DNA of 64,000 bases, taken from NCBI GenBank assembly GCA_035604335.1, contig DATNIT010000295.1:1-64000 (forward strand), written 5' to 3'. Below are positions 51,017-60,292 of the stretch, one piece after another; position 1 is the stretch's first letter, and each line of letters opens with the position of its first letter. The stretch comes from DASZHJ01 sp035604335 (GTDB lineage: Bacteria; Pseudomonadota; Alphaproteobacteria; ATCC43930; CGMCC-115725). The notes under the pieces are model-generated. The model worked only from the letters and a program-made list of their open reading frames with translations. It did no database searches and was not told the origin of the DNA. The position numbers and the translations under genes are program-made.

Positions 51017-51865
51017 TTGCCCGAGCCGCCGCCCCGCCTGATCGCCGAGGAGACCGTCCGTGACCCCAGCGCCACCGCTCGACGCCCCCGCCCCAGCCCG
51101 CCGATCCTCGAGCTGGCGCAAGATCGCGCCACCATTCGGCTCAATCGTCCGCGGCATCGCAACCGGATCGAGCGCGGCGATCTGGACGTGCTCTGCGAGC
51201 TGCTGACCTCGGTCGAAGGGAATCCGGGCCTGCGGGTCCTGATCCTGACGGGAACAGGATCGACGTTCTGCGCGGGCTACGACCTGGGCGCACTCAAGAC
51301 GGAGAGCGCGGAGGCCGCCACCGCCGAGCCCGGCCCGGACCTGTTCGAGCGTATGGTCGATCAGCTGGAAGACCTTCGAATCCCGACGATCTGCGCGCTC
51401 AATGGCGGCGTCTACGGCGGCGCCACCGACCTCGCTCTCGCTTGCGATTTCCGGATCGGGATCGACGGCATGGAGCTCGGCATGCCCGCGACCCGGCTCG
51501 GCGTTCACTACTACCTGAGCGGAATGCGGCGCTACGTCACCCGGCTGGGCCTCGGCGCCGCCAAGCGGCTGTTCCTGACGGGTGTGCCCATGGGCGCCGA
51601 TCGGTTGCTGGAGATCGGCTACCTCGATGAGGTCGTGCCCGAGGGCGAGCTCGCGGCACGGGTCGACGCCCTCGCGGCAACGCTCGCCTCGCGCGCGCCG
51701 CTCGCGGTCCAGGGCATGAAACGCACGCTCAACGCCGTGGCGCGCGGCACCGCCGATGCCGCCGAGGTGGAGGCCGCGGTGATCCGTTGCATGCGCTCGG
51801 AGGACCTCGCCGAAGGGCTCGCCGCCTGGAAGGAAAAGCGCGCGCCGGTGTTTCGCGGCCGCTGA
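51017..51865 (+). CDS. Enoyl-CoA hydratase/isomerase family protein, start disturbed
   Basis: The crotonase-fold protein has IRLNRPRHRNRI, the CoA-binding STFCAGYDLGALK, the oxyanion-loop ICALNGGVYGGATDLALACD and GMELGMPATRLGVHYYLSG. It hydrates or isomerises an enoyl-CoA. The only in-frame start near the domain is TTG 51017, without a good ribosome site. A GTG at 51060 behind CGAGGAG has an ideal site but is one frame off; shifting frame once in the C-rich run near 51080-51105 would join MTPAPPLDAPAPA to the domain. An indel, real or from sequencing, is therefore likely. It is divergent from the Sel1 protein. Confidence 0.75.
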   Translation: MPEPPPRLIAEETVRDPSATARRPRPSPPILELAQDRATIRLNRPRHRNRIERGDLDVLCELLTSVEGNPGLRVLILTGTGSTFCAGYDLGALKTESAEAATAEPGPDLFERMVDQLEDLRIPTICALNGGVYGGATDLALACDFRIGIDGMELGMPATRLGVHYYLSGMRRYVTRLGLGAAKRLFLTGVPMGADRLLEIGYLDEVVPEGELAARVDALAATLASRAPLAVQGMKRTLNAVARGTADAAEVEAAVIRCMRSEDLAEGLAAWKEKRAPVFRGR

Positions 51866-51881
51866 GCGGGCGCACCGCCGG

Positions 51882-52691
51882 TCACTGGTCCCCGACGCCC
51901 ACCGTCACCTTGACCGCCAGCGTCTCGACCGAGCTGCCCTTGCGCATGCCGCGCACGGGCGCCGCGGACCAGTAGTCGAGCCCCACGCTGGCGCGGATAT
52001 AGGACGCGGTCGGGCAGATGCGGTTGGCGGCGTCGAATCCCACCCAGCCGAGATCGGGAACGAAGGCCTCGGCCCAGGCGTGACTGGCGTCATAGTCGCG
52101 GCTCTCCGGTCCCGTCCAGAGATAGCCGCCGATATAGCGCGCGGGGATGCCCAATATCTTGGCCGCCGCGATGAAGACGTGAGCGTGGTCTTGGCACACA
52201 CCGGCGCCTTTCTGCAGGGCGTCCGCGGCCGCGGTCTGCACGTCGGTGACGCCGATCTGGTAGTCCATGGCGTCGCGGACGGCGCTCATGAGATTGTGCA
52301 GCCGAGCCAGCACGGCGGGCGCGCCCGCGACTTTCGCCGCCAGCGCCGCGATCGCCGGATGTGTCGCCGTCAACGAGGTCTCCCTCAGAAAGAACAGCGG
52401 CGGGAGCGGCTCGGGAGCGCCGCGCACGATGCCCGCGGTGTCGGTGGTCTCGACCTCGCCTTCGACGGCAAGGGTCATCTCGGAATGCGGCCGGGTCACC
52501 GAGTGGCAGTGGGTGAGATTCCCGAATCCGTCGATGAGCGACGGCAGCTCCCGCCGGCCCTCCCCGCGCACGCTCCAGTCGAGCACCGCGCAGCCCTCGT
52601 AGGGGCGCGGGCTCACGCGCAGCGTCTGGATGGAGTACGGGATCGGCTTCTCGTAGCGGTAGACGGTCTGGTGCTGAACGCGCAGTCTCAT
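51882..52691 (-). CDS. Transglutaminase-like cysteine peptidase family protein
   Basis: The 269-residue protein has the transglutaminase core triad C166 (GVCQDHAH), H204 (DASHAWAEAF) and D220 (GWVGFDAAN), preceded by an N-terminal beta domain (MRLRVQHQTVYRYEKPIPYS). It is the downstream member of a conserved three-gene group with the alpha-E and ATP-grasp proteins. Family knowledge (amidoligase surveys) predicts peptide or amide-bond metabolism: the ATP-grasp enzyme makes a bond and the peptidase removes or processes it. It is probably cytoplasmic. Confidence 0.85.
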   Translation of the reverse strand: MRLRVQHQTVYRYEKPIPYSIQTLRVSPRPYEGCAVLDWSVRGEGRRELPSLIDGFGNLTHCHSVTRPHSEMTLAVEGEVETTDTAGIVRGAPEPLPPLFFLRETSLTATHPAIAALAAKVAGAPAVLARLHNLMSAVRDAMDYQIGVTDVQTAAADALQKGAGVCQDHAHVFIAAAKILGIPARYIGGYLWTGPESRDYDASHAWAEAFVPDLGWVGFDAANRICPTASYIRASVGLDYWSAAPVRGMRKGSSVETLAVKVTVGVGDQ

Positions 52692-52752
52692 GGGCCCTCG
52701 AAACGCTTCAACAACCGTAGGAGCCGAATCGATGGCATGTCCAGCGGCGATA

Positions 52753-53697
52753 TCAAATCAAGTAGAGTGACGCGGTCTCGTCGCCGAGGATCGTGGTGCG
52801 GTTGATGAACTCGGTCAGGAATTCGTGCAGGCCGAGCTGGAACACGCCTTGGACCCGGCCATATCGGAGCCGCGCATAGACCTCGCCGGTGAGCCGGTGG
52901 CACTCGCCGCGCTTGCCCCCATAGGCCTCGGCGAGAAGATCGAGGGTGCGCGCGATCTCGTCGTAGCAGCTCACCAGCGAGCGCGGCATCTCCGGCCGCA
53001 GGATCAGGAGCTCCGCGATCAGCCAGGGCTTGAGGCGGTCATGGTAGACCCAATGGTAGCTCCGGAGCCCGGAGACCGAGCGCAGGATCGCCTGCCACTG
53101 ATAGTAATCGAGCGCGCCGCCGATCCCTTCGCTCTGCGGCAGCAGCACGTGGTACTTCACGTCGAGCAGGCGCGCGGTGTTGTCCGCGCGCTCGAGGAAC
53201 GTGCCCAGCCGCGTGAAGTAATAGGCGTCGTTGCGCAGCATGGTGTTGGCGTAGGCACCGTTGAAAAGCTGTGAGCGCTGCTTCACCCATTCCAGCACCT
53301 CGCTCACCTGATCCGGGGTGAAGCCGGAGATCAGCTTCTCGCGCATCCTGAGCCAGGTCTCGTTGAGGGCATTCCACATATCGACGGTGAGCGCGGTGCG
53401 CACCGCGCGCGCATTGCGGCGCGCTGTCTCGATGCAGGAGACCAAGCTCGAGGGGTTCTCGGGATCGCGCACGAGATAGTCGACGACGCCCGCCGGGGTC
53501 ACTTCGGCATGTTTGGTGCGGTAGCCGGGCTCGCAACCGCTCGCGATCAGCGTCGACTGCCACTCGTTGCCGGGATTGCCGAGCGAGCGCGCCATGCTGG
53601 CCATCCAGTGGCCGACCAGCACGGCGCGCGCAATGTTCTCCGCGCGCTCGACGTAGCGGGCGAGCCAATAGAGGCTGTCGGCGGTCCGGCTCAGCAT
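52753..53697 (-). CDS. Alpha-E domain-containing protein
   Basis: The 314-residue alpha-helical protein starts MLSRTADSLYWLARYVERAE, the family hallmark (LSRtAdslyWlgRYvERAEntAR). It contains FLERADNTARLLDVKYHVLL and INRTTILGDETASLYLI. It is encoded immediately after the ATP-grasp gene (six bases between) and before the transglutaminase gene. Its function is unknown; it is always found with the ATP-grasp and transglutaminase partners, so a complex is likely. Confidence 0.87.
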   Translation of the reverse strand: MLSRTADSLYWLARYVERAENIARAVLVGHWMASMARSLGNPGNEWQSTLIASGCEPGYRTKHAEVTPAGVVDYLVRDPENPSSLVSCIETARRNARAVRTALTVDMWNALNETWLRMREKLISGFTPDQVSEVLEWVKQRSQLFNGAYANTMLRNDAYYFTRLGTFLERADNTARLLDVKYHVLLPQSEGIGGALDYYQWQAILRSVSGLRSYHWVYHDRLKPWLIAELLILRPEMPRSLVSCYDEIARTLDLLAEAYGGKRGECHRLTGEVYARLRYGRVQGVFQLGLHEFLTEFINRTTILGDETASLYLI

Positions 53698-53703
53698 GTC
53701 GCC

Positions 53704-55224
53704 TCAGCCTTCCAGCACCCAGGTGTCCTTGGTACCGCCGCCCTGACTCGAATTCACCACCAGCGAGCCCTCCCGGAGCGCCACGCGGGTGAGGCCGCCC
53801 GGCACGATGCGGATTTCCTTCCCCATGAGGACGAAAGGCCGCAGGTCGACGTGCCTCGGCGCCACGCCGCCCGCCACGAAGGTGGGGCATGTGGAGAGCG
53901 CGAGGGTCGGCTGCGCGATGTAATCGCCGGGCCGGGCCTTGAGCTTCTCGGCGAAGGCCGAGAGCTCGGCGGCGCTCGCGCGCGGGCCCACCAGCATGCC
54001 ATAGCCGCCGGAGCCGTGGGTTTCCTTCACCACGAGCTCGGGCAGGTTATCCAGGACATATCCCAGATCCTCGGCGCGACCGCAGCTGTAGGTCGGCACG
54101 TTCTGCAGGATCGGCTCCTCGCCGAGATAGAAGCGGATCATCGCGGGCACGTAGGGGTAGACGGACTTGTCGTCGACGACGCCGGTGCCGACGGCGTTGG
54201 CGAGCGTGACGTTGCCCGCGCGGTAGGCGTTGAGCAGGCCCGCCGTGCCCACGAGGGATTCCGGGCGGAACGCCAGCGGATCGATGAAGTCGTCGTCGAT
54301 CCGGCGATAGATCACGTCGACCCGCCGCGGTCCCTCCGTGGTGCGCATGTAGACGACGTTGTCGTCCACCAGGAGATCGGCGCCCTCGACCAGCTCGATG
54401 CCCATCTCGTCCGCCAGGAAAGAGTGCTCGTAGTAGGCGCTGTTGTAGGAGCCCGGCGTCAGCAGCACCACGACGGGATCGCCCGCGCAGTTCGCCGGCG
54501 CGACGGATTTGAGGATTTCCGAGAGCTCCTCGGGATAGCGCGAGACCGGAGCGAGGCGATGCTGCGCGCATAAGTCCGGAAAGAGCCGCATCATCGCCTC
54601 CCGGTTCTCCAGCATGTAGGAGACCCCCGAGGGCGTACGGCAATTGTCCTCGAGCACGTAGAATTGATCGGGCGCCGTGCGCACGACGTCGATCCCGGAA
54701 ATGTGACAGTAAACCCCCTGGGGCGGATCCAGATCCTGCATCTCCGGGCGGAAGCCCTCGTTGTGCAGAATCAGCCGGTCGGGCACCTTGCCCGCGCGCA
54801 GGATCTCGCGGCTGTGATAGATATCGCGCAGGAATGCGTTGAGCGCGCGCACGCGCTGCGTGAGGCCCCGCGACAGCAGGCGCCATTCCTCGCCATCGAG
54901 AACGCGCGGGATGATATCGAAAGGAATCAAGCGCTCGGGATCGCCGCCTTCGGAATAGACCGCGAAGGTGATGCCGATGCGCCGGAATAGCAACTCCGCC
55001 TCGGCGCGCTTGAGCGCTATCGTCTCGGCCGGGGTCTGCTCCAGCCAGCGTCGGATGGGCTCGTACTTTGCGTAGCAGCCTTCCGACCCGCGCATCTCGT
55101 CGAACGCGGCGGCCTTTCCCCCCAGCTTCGCCTTGGCGCCACTCACGCGATGCACGCCTCCCAATCGGCCGATCCCCCGGCCTGCTCCTGCAATCCCTGC
55201 GCCATGCTCGCCGGGAAGGTTCAT
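53704..55224 (-). CDS. Circularly permuted ATP-grasp family protein
   Basis: The 506-residue protein matches the circularly permuted ATP-grasp type 2 / DUF404-DUF407 family, with FDEMRGSEG, IPFDIIPRVLDGEEWRLLSR, LRDIYHSREIL and the nucleotide-site ELVVKETHGSGGYGMLVGP. It is predicted to form amide or peptide bonds with ATP. A later GTG at 55146 is an alternative start that would remove a non-conserved N-terminal stretch. It is first in the operon with alpha-E and transglutaminase genes. Confidence 0.85.
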   Translation of the reverse strand: MNLPGEHGAGIAGAGRGIGRLGGVHRVSGAKAKLGGKAAAFDEMRGSEGCYAKYEPIRRWLEQTPAETIALKRAEAELLFRRIGITFAVYSEGGDPERLIPFDIIPRVLDGEEWRLLSRGLTQRVRALNAFLRDIYHSREILRAGKVPDRLILHNEGFRPEMQDLDPPQGVYCHISGIDVVRTAPDQFYVLEDNCRTPSGVSYMLENREAMMRLFPDLCAQHRLAPVSRYPEELSEILKSVAPANCAGDPVVVLLTPGSYNSAYYEHSFLADEMGIELVEGADLLVDDNVVYMRTTEGPRRVDVIYRRIDDDFIDPLAFRPESLVGTAGLLNAYRAGNVTLANAVGTGVVDDKSVYPYVPAMIRFYLGEEPILQNVPTYSCGRAEDLGYVLDNLPELVVKETHGSGGYGMLVGPRASAAELSAFAEKLKARPGDYIAQPTLALSTCPTFVAGGVAPRHVDLRPFVLMGKEIRIVPGGLTRVALREGSLVVNSSQGGGTKDTWVLEG

Positions 55225-55318
55225 CCGCCCGCGCGGACGCCGCCTTCACCCGATGGATGCCGAGTATGTGCTCGTGCTTGCTTAAAGACTAGGCAGTTGC
55301 GCATCAGTGGCCTCTCCG

Positions 55319-55510
55319 CTATGGCGCGGTTGTCCCTTGCGGGGCCGGCGCCATAACCCGGAACGGCGTCTGGCGCTCGTGCAGTCCGACGAGAACCACG
55401 GCGACGATCAGCGCCATGCCGATCATGCCGCCGCCAAGCGCGACGAGGTCGCCCGCTCTCTCGAAGATGCGAGCGACCCGGCGCTCGCTCGATTTCTTGC
55501 CTTGGAACAT
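55319..55510 (-). CDS. Small single-pass membrane protein (63 aa)
   Basis: The ORF gives MFQGKKSSERRVARIFERAG, then DLVALGGGMIGMALIVAVVL and VGLHERQTPF. A basic cytoplasmic head is followed by one membrane helix and a short Pro-rich tail. GGGGAG lies at the right distance from ATG 55508-55510. The reading frame upstream of this ATG has no protein character. Function is unknown. It is one of three small envelope-type genes in a row. Confidence 0.6.
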   Translation of the reverse strand: MFQGKKSSERRVARIFERAGDLVALGGGMIGMALIVAVVLVGLHERQTPFRVMAPAPQGTTAP

Positions 55511-55668
55511 GGCTGGATCTCCCCAACTCGAGTCCGAGTGGTCACATTTTTTGTACGACTGCGGGATAACGGGTGAACCGCCGTCCGAGGGCCGTGGCTC
55601 CCGTAAGCGCCCGATATGACGAGATCGAGGGGGCGTCCAATGCGGGACGCCTCCCCGACACCCGCGGA

Positions 55669-55971
55669 CTACTCGACTCGATGATACCGATGGCCTTGCG
55701 GCTCCATTTGATAGATCGTCGGGCCGTACACCATCGGCCGCGATTTCGCGGAGCCCGGCCCCGTCTGGTCCGGCCAATACCTCTGGGAGTCATCCCAGCC
55801 CCATCCTGACCGGAAATCGTAGGTGGACTTCGGCACGTTCTGCGCCGGCTGGTTCCAGCCGGGTGGATAGACATCGTGCGACGCCGATGCGAGGGGCGTC
55901 GTGACGGCGAGCACACCGAGCGAAAGGGCCGCAAAGCCCATCGGCCAAAGCATTCGTAACATTCCCTTCAT
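55669..55971 (-). CDS. Small secreted protein of unknown function (100 aa)
   Basis: The precursor starts MKGMLRMLWPMGFAALSLGV with a signal peptide cleaved near ASA (about residue 26). The mature part is rich in Trp, Tyr and Pro (YPPGWNQPAQNV, SGWGWDDSQRYWPDQ, PMVYGPTIYQMEPQGHRYHR). GGAGAG precedes the ATG at 55969-55971, preferred to the longer ORF. It is probably periplasmic; no family was recognised. Confidence 0.6.
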   Translation of the reverse strand: MKGMLRMLWPMGFAALSLGVLAVTTPLASASHDVYPPGWNQPAQNVPKSTYDFRSGWGWDDSQRYWPDQTGPGSAKSRPMVYGPTIYQMEPQGHRYHRVE

Positions 55972-56196
55972 ACAGCACTCTCCATGACTTCGGGGGACAA
56001 AGCTCTTCTCTTTTGGCAGGCAGAATGTGGGTGTCCCCTCGCGCGCCGTCACTCACCCCGACGCATACGTGCTTTGCGAACACGATTTCGAGTGGAACCT
56101 TCGAGGACCCTCGCAGGGTGGCTCAACACAACCTTACGAGTAAGCACGGGCACATCGCGCCCAACGATGGCGCGAGAAGCGCGCTGGTTTCGAGAA

Positions 56197-56676
56197 TCAG
56201 CTACCGCGTCCGATAACGTTGGTCATGACTTGATCAGATCCCACGTGGAATCCATCGATCATCCAGATGTCATCGACTTTCACCAACGTCAGCGTGAACT
56301 CCGCCGTGCCTTTCTGAAACTTTGCTCTGGCTTTATAGACAGCGGTAATCGTCGTGCCGGACCCGATCATGGTCTTGATCGTGGCCTCCCCCTTGGAACC
56401 CTCGTAGTCAACCAGCGGACCGAGAGCACCGGAGACGGCATCAAAGAACGACGCCAACTGATCAGCGCTCGTCACCTTCTTGAATCCGGGAGTGGCGCGG
56501 CTCAGCAACTCGCCCTTGTTCCAGTGCGCCACGATCGAGACGACGGCGTCGTCGACGTACCGCGCACTCTCTTTGTCGAGCGCAGCGCCTTTATATGCGG
56601 TCACGCCGACCAGGGTGCCGACGCCGACAATGAGGACGAGGAAGAGAGCCCCCAGCACGTACAGGACCTTACGCAT
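56197..56676 (-). CDS. Membrane-anchored protein with cystatin-like domain, unknown function
   Basis: The 159-residue protein has one N-terminal membrane segment (VLYVLGALFLVLIVGVGTLV) and a soluble domain with ALDKESARYVDDAVVSIVAH, FKKVTSADQLASFFDAVSGA and FTLTLVKVDDIWMIDGFHV. The alternating pattern resembles DUF3887/DUF4019-type NTF2-like folds. The ATG at 56674-56676 is chosen because GGAGGGGG directly precedes it; a TTG four codons earlier is the ORF start. It is probably exposed to the periplasm. Confidence 0.62.
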   Translation of the reverse strand: MRKVLYVLGALFLVLIVGVGTLVGVTAYKGAALDKESARYVDDAVVSIVAHWNKGELLSRATPGFKKVTSADQLASFFDAVSGALGPLVDYEGSKGEATIKTMIGSGTTITAVYKARAKFQKGTAEFTLTLVKVDDIWMIDGFHVGSDQVMTNVIGRGS

Positions 56677-56843
56677 CGCCCCCTCCAAAGCAGGCGTTAG
56701 GCCGAGAACCGAACGGCTTCAAAACAACCGCCGGTTCAGGAGACGGTAGCACCACGCTTTGTAGAAGTCATTCGGATGCGGGCGGCAGGGAAACGGGCGA
56801 GTAGCTCGGATGGCGATTGGGCGTCTGCGGCGCCCGTCGCTCT

Positions 56844-58055
56844 CTAATGGCGTCCAGCTCGGTGCCGATTGAGGCGCCGCTCCATGCGGCGGGCATAGCT
56901 CGACATGGCAAAGCAGCAGGCGAAGAAGACCCCCATCGTGAAGACATAACCTTCGTGCGCGAGTCCGAGCCAGGCGGGATCCTTGATCGCCTGATTGACC
57001 GCGCCGAGCACGTCGAAGAGCCCGATGATGGTGACGAGCGTCGTATCCTTAAAAAGATCGACGACGTTGTTGACGATGCCGGGCATGACGTAGCGCAGTG
57101 CCTGGGGCAGGACGACGAACGCTTCGACTTGCCACCACTTGAGACCGACCGAATAGGCTGCTTCCTCCTGTCCAGCCTCGACTCCCTGCAGCCCGCCACG
57201 TACGGTTTCCGCCATGTAGGCCGCGTTGAAGAGCACGAGCACGACCAAGGCGCGGATCAGGCGATCGATGTGCACTCCCTCCGGCAGAAAGAGCGGAAGC
57301 ATGACGGCCGACATGGTGATGACGGTCAGCAGCGGCATGGCACGCCAGAGCTCGATGAACCCGACGGAGAGCGTTCGCACCACCGGCAGTTGCGAGCGTC
57401 GACCCAGCGCCAGGATGATGCCAAAGGGCAGAGATCCCGCCACGACGACGAACGCGATCAGGACGTCGAGCATCAGCCCGCCCCATTGACTGGTGTCGAC
57501 GTAAGGCAGCCCCGGCAGACCGCCCAGGAGGAAAATACCGGCCAGCACCGGAAATACCGTCAGGAGCAACAGCAGCCAAAGCCCGCGCCGGCGAATGTTG
57601 TCGCGCAGGACCGGGATGCTGAAGGCCGCCAGCAGCAAGCCAGCGAGGTTCACTCGCCAAATCTCCTCGCTGGGATAGTGGCCATAAAAGAATTGCGGGA
57701 ACCGAATCCGGATGAAAGTCCAGCAGGCGCCACCGCCGGTGCAGGACGATTTAGCGCTGCCGGAGACGGTTGCGTCCGTCAAGGACCACTCGATGAAAGG
57801 CGGCACGACCCATGCTAGCGCCGCCAGCACCACCAGGGTCAGAACGGTGTTCGCGACCGAGCTGAAGAGATTTCGCCGCAACCAATCGAGGACGCGCACA
57901 ACGGTCCCACCGGCCTTACCAGGAACCAGATCCCCCGAGCCGGTCCCGCGCGAGCGTACTCCGGAAGCCGGCCCGCCCGCCACGATGGTCGAACTCCCTA
58001 CCTCCATCGCACGCGCTCGCCAGCGCTCGAGCAGGCTAGGCCGGATCGCGCGCAC
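56844..58055 (-). CDS. aapM: Amino acid ABC transporter permease (AapM/BztC-like)
   Basis: The protein is about 403 residues, with a polar N-terminal region, a helical extension typical of AapM/BztC, and a C-terminal HisM-type domain with EAA loop GQEEAAYSVGLKWWQVEAFV. The GTG at 58053-58055 lies eight bases after the aapQ stop and is used as start; an ATG at 58007 and a TTG at 58082 are alternatives. It forms the inner-membrane channel with AapQ for general L-amino acid uptake. No aapP ATPase follows within the window. Confidence 0.82.
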   Translation of the reverse strand: MRAIRPSLLERWRARAMEVGSSTIVAGGPASGVRSRGTGSGDLVPGKAGGTVVRVLDWLRRNLFSSVANTVLTLVVLAALAWVVPPFIEWSLTDATVSGSAKSSCTGGGACWTFIRIRFPQFFYGHYPSEEIWRVNLAGLLLAAFSIPVLRDNIRRRGLWLLLLLTVFPVLAGIFLLGGLPGLPYVDTSQWGGLMLDVLIAFVVVAGSLPFGIILALGRRSQLPVVRTLSVGFIELWRAMPLLTVITMSAVMLPLFLPEGVHIDRLIRALVVLVLFNAAYMAETVRGGLQGVEAGQEEAAYSVGLKWWQVEAFVVLPQALRYVMPGIVNNVVDLFKDTTLVTIIGLFDVLGAVNQAIKDPAWLGLAHEGYVFTMGVFFACCFAMSSYARRMERRLNRHRAGRH

Positions 58056-58062
58056 CGCATCG

Positions 58063-59178
58063 TCATCGCTCCACCAAGGCAACCCGGCGGTTGTACCAGT
58101 TCATCAGCGCGGAGCCAGCCAAGTTGACCGCCACGAAGATCGCCATGACGATAACCATCGTCTCGACCTCCTTGGCCGCCTGCTGCATGACCGTCCCCGC
58201 GAAGATCTGCATCAGCTCCGGATAGGCCACGGCGGCGCCCAGCGTGGTGCTCTTGATGATGTTGAGATATTGGCTGGTCAGTTGCGGCACCATGATGCGC
58301 AGCGCCTGCGGCAGGACGACCAGGAAGAGCCGTTGCCAGCCCTTCAAGCCAAGCGCCAGAGCCGCCTCCTGCTGCCCCTTGGATATGGCTTCGATCGAGC
58401 CTCGCACGATCTCGGCGATGAAGGCGGTCGCATAGATTGAGAGGCCGACCCAGAGTGCCGCGAGCTCGGGCGGCACCTGGGTCCCGCCGGCGAGATTGAA
58501 CCCCGAGAGAGCCGGGTACTCTATATGGTCGATGCCCGCCGCAAACAGGATCAGGGCGAGCAAGGGCAGAAAGAGCGCCTTCGGTCCGACGCGGACGGAA
58601 CCGATCCGCAGCCGCCAGACGAAGGGCGTCGAGACCAGCACGGCGAGCGCAGACCACGACAAGATGCCGCTGTCCGCGCGCGTGATCGCGTCGGGCACGT
58701 AGAGGCCGCGGATGTTCAAGAGCACGCCGCCCGGGAGGTGAATGCTGTTCCGCGGCGACGGCAGCGTCTGCAGCACGCCGACGTACCAGAAGATCAGCTG
58801 CACCAGCTGAGGCGTGTTGCGCACGAATTCGATGAAGGCGAGCGCGATGTTGCGCACGAGCCAGTTGACCGAGAGGCGCATCACGCCGACCATCAGGCCG
58901 AGCAGACTCGCGGTCACGATCGCCAACGCCGCGACCAAGGCGGTATTGAGGAAACAGACGAGGAGTGTGCGTGCGTAGGTGTCGAACAGGTCCCAGGAGA
59001 TGAGATGGAAGGGGATGTCGAAATGCGCGGGCTGCGCCAAGAACCCGAAGCCAAAATGCAGGTTCTTGCGCGCGTAGTTCTCGGAAACCATGTCGGCCAG
59101 GAACCAGCCGAACGCGACCACAGCGGCCAATAACACCCACTGGCCGATGTAGGCGCGCCGCGACGGGCGCCTGACCAT
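58063..59178 (-). CDS. aapQ: Amino acid ABC transporter permease (AapQ/BztB-like)
   Basis: The 371-residue permease has the N-terminal helix (IGQWVLLAAVVAFGWFLADM), the FIEFVRNTPQLVQLIFWYVG block and the EAA loop GQQEAALALGLKGWQRLFLV. The length and the long periplasmic loop between the first membrane segments match AapQ rather than the shorter HisQ. It is preceded by aapJ and followed by aapM in one operon. Confidence 0.86.
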   Translation of the reverse strand: MVRRPSRRAYIGQWVLLAAVVAFGWFLADMVSENYARKNLHFGFGFLAQPAHFDIPFHLISWDLFDTYARTLLVCFLNTALVAALAIVTASLLGLMVGVMRLSVNWLVRNIALAFIEFVRNTPQLVQLIFWYVGVLQTLPSPRNSIHLPGGVLLNIRGLYVPDAITRADSGILSWSALAVLVSTPFVWRLRIGSVRVGPKALFLPLLALILFAAGIDHIEYPALSGFNLAGGTQVPPELAALWVGLSIYATAFIAEIVRGSIEAISKGQQEAALALGLKGWQRLFLVVLPQALRIMVPQLTSQYLNIIKSTTLGAAVAYPELMQIFAGTVMQQAAKEVETMVIVMAIFVAVNLAGSALMNWYNRRVALVER

Positions 59179-59209
59179 TCCGACAGCCCCTTCCTATTTC
59201 AGTCCGGGC

Positions 59210-60244
59210 TTACCGCCAGGGCAGCGGGTACTGCAGTCCGCCCTTGGTGTAGAGCTCGTTCCACCCGCGCGTAAGCTTCAGCGGGCCAAAGTACTTGTCG
59301 TAATTCTCGCCGTAATTGCCGACTTCCTTGACGATCCGGTAGGCCCAGTCGTTGTCGACGCCGAGCTTCTGGCCGAAAGTCTCCTCCAGGCCGAGGAAGC
59401 CGCGGACCTCGGGGTTGGTGGCGGTCTTCTTGATCTCGTCCACATTGGCCTGCGTGATGCCGAGCACTTCGGCCTCGAGCATCGCCATGTGGGTCCACCG
59501 TACCAGGATGTTCCAGCGGTCATCACCCTGCCGGGTATAGGATCCCAAGAATTCGCGGGAGATCAGCTCGGGCAGGATCACCCAATCATCCGGGTTCTTC
59601 ATGGAGGAGCGCGCCGCCGCGACGCTGCCGCCGTCATCGGTGTAGCCGTCGCACCGGCCAGCCTCGGCCGCGGCGAAGGCCTCCTCCGGACGCTCGAACA
59701 GCAAGGTGTTGATCTTGATGTTGTTCGCGCGGCCGTAGTCGGCGATGTTGAGCTCGAGCGTGGTGCCCGTCAGCACGCAGATGGTGGCGCCGTTGAGCTC
59801 CTTCGCGTGCGCGACATTGAGCGCCTTCTTCACCATGAAGGCCTCGCCGGTGAAGAAGTTGTTGGCGCCCGTGGCGAGGCCGAGCTCGGTATTGCGCGTG
59901 AGCGTCAGCGTGGAATCCCGGATCAGCACGTCGATCTCACCGGACTGCAGCACGGAGAACCGCACCTTCGAGGTCGTGCCGATGTACTTCACCTTGTCGG
60001 CGCTGCCGAGCACCGCAGTCGCCAGCGCGCGGCAATAGGCGACGTCGAGCCCCTGCCACTTGCCGGCGGAATCCTGGAACGCGAAACCGGGAATGCCGGT
60101 ATCGACGCCGCAGATCAGCTCGCCGCGCTTCTTGATCGCGTCGATGGTCGGGCTCTTGACCTCCTGCGCCCAACTCTCGGCCGCGAAGCCGAGCATGCCC
60201 GCCACGACGGCGCAGCATGTAGCCAGTCTCGTTCTGTAATGCAT
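59210..60244 (-). CDS. aapJ: General L-amino acid ABC transporter substrate-binding protein (AapJ/BztA-like)
   Basis: The 344-residue precursor has a Sec signal (MHYRTRLATCCAVVAGMLGF, cleavage near AWA). It then reads GELICGVDTGIPGFAFQDSA, KVRFSVLQSGEIDVLIRDST and GYTDDGGSVAAARSSMKNPD, the AapJ/BztA pattern. It binds a broad range of L-amino acids in the periplasm. AGGGGG precedes the ATG at 60242-60244; the ORF's earlier start lies in the intergenic repeat. The operon order is aapJ-aapQ-aapM without aapP. Confidence 0.88.
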   Translation of the reverse strand: MHYRTRLATCCAVVAGMLGFAAESWAQEVKSPTIDAIKKRGELICGVDTGIPGFAFQDSAGKWQGLDVAYCRALATAVLGSADKVKYIGTTSKVRFSVLQSGEIDVLIRDSTLTLTRNTELGLATGANNFFTGEAFMVKKALNVAHAKELNGATICVLTGTTLELNIADYGRANNIKINTLLFERPEEAFAAAEAGRCDGYTDDGGSVAAARSSMKNPDDWVILPELISREFLGSYTRQGDDRWNILVRWTHMAMLEAEVLGITQANVDEIKKTATNPEVRGFLGLEETFGQKLGVDNDWAYRIVKEVGNYGENYDKYFGPLKLTRGWNELYTKGGLQYPLPWR

Positions 60245-60292
60245 TGGTTGCCCCCTTTTTGATGATTGCGTTACGACATTGGACTTCACTCC

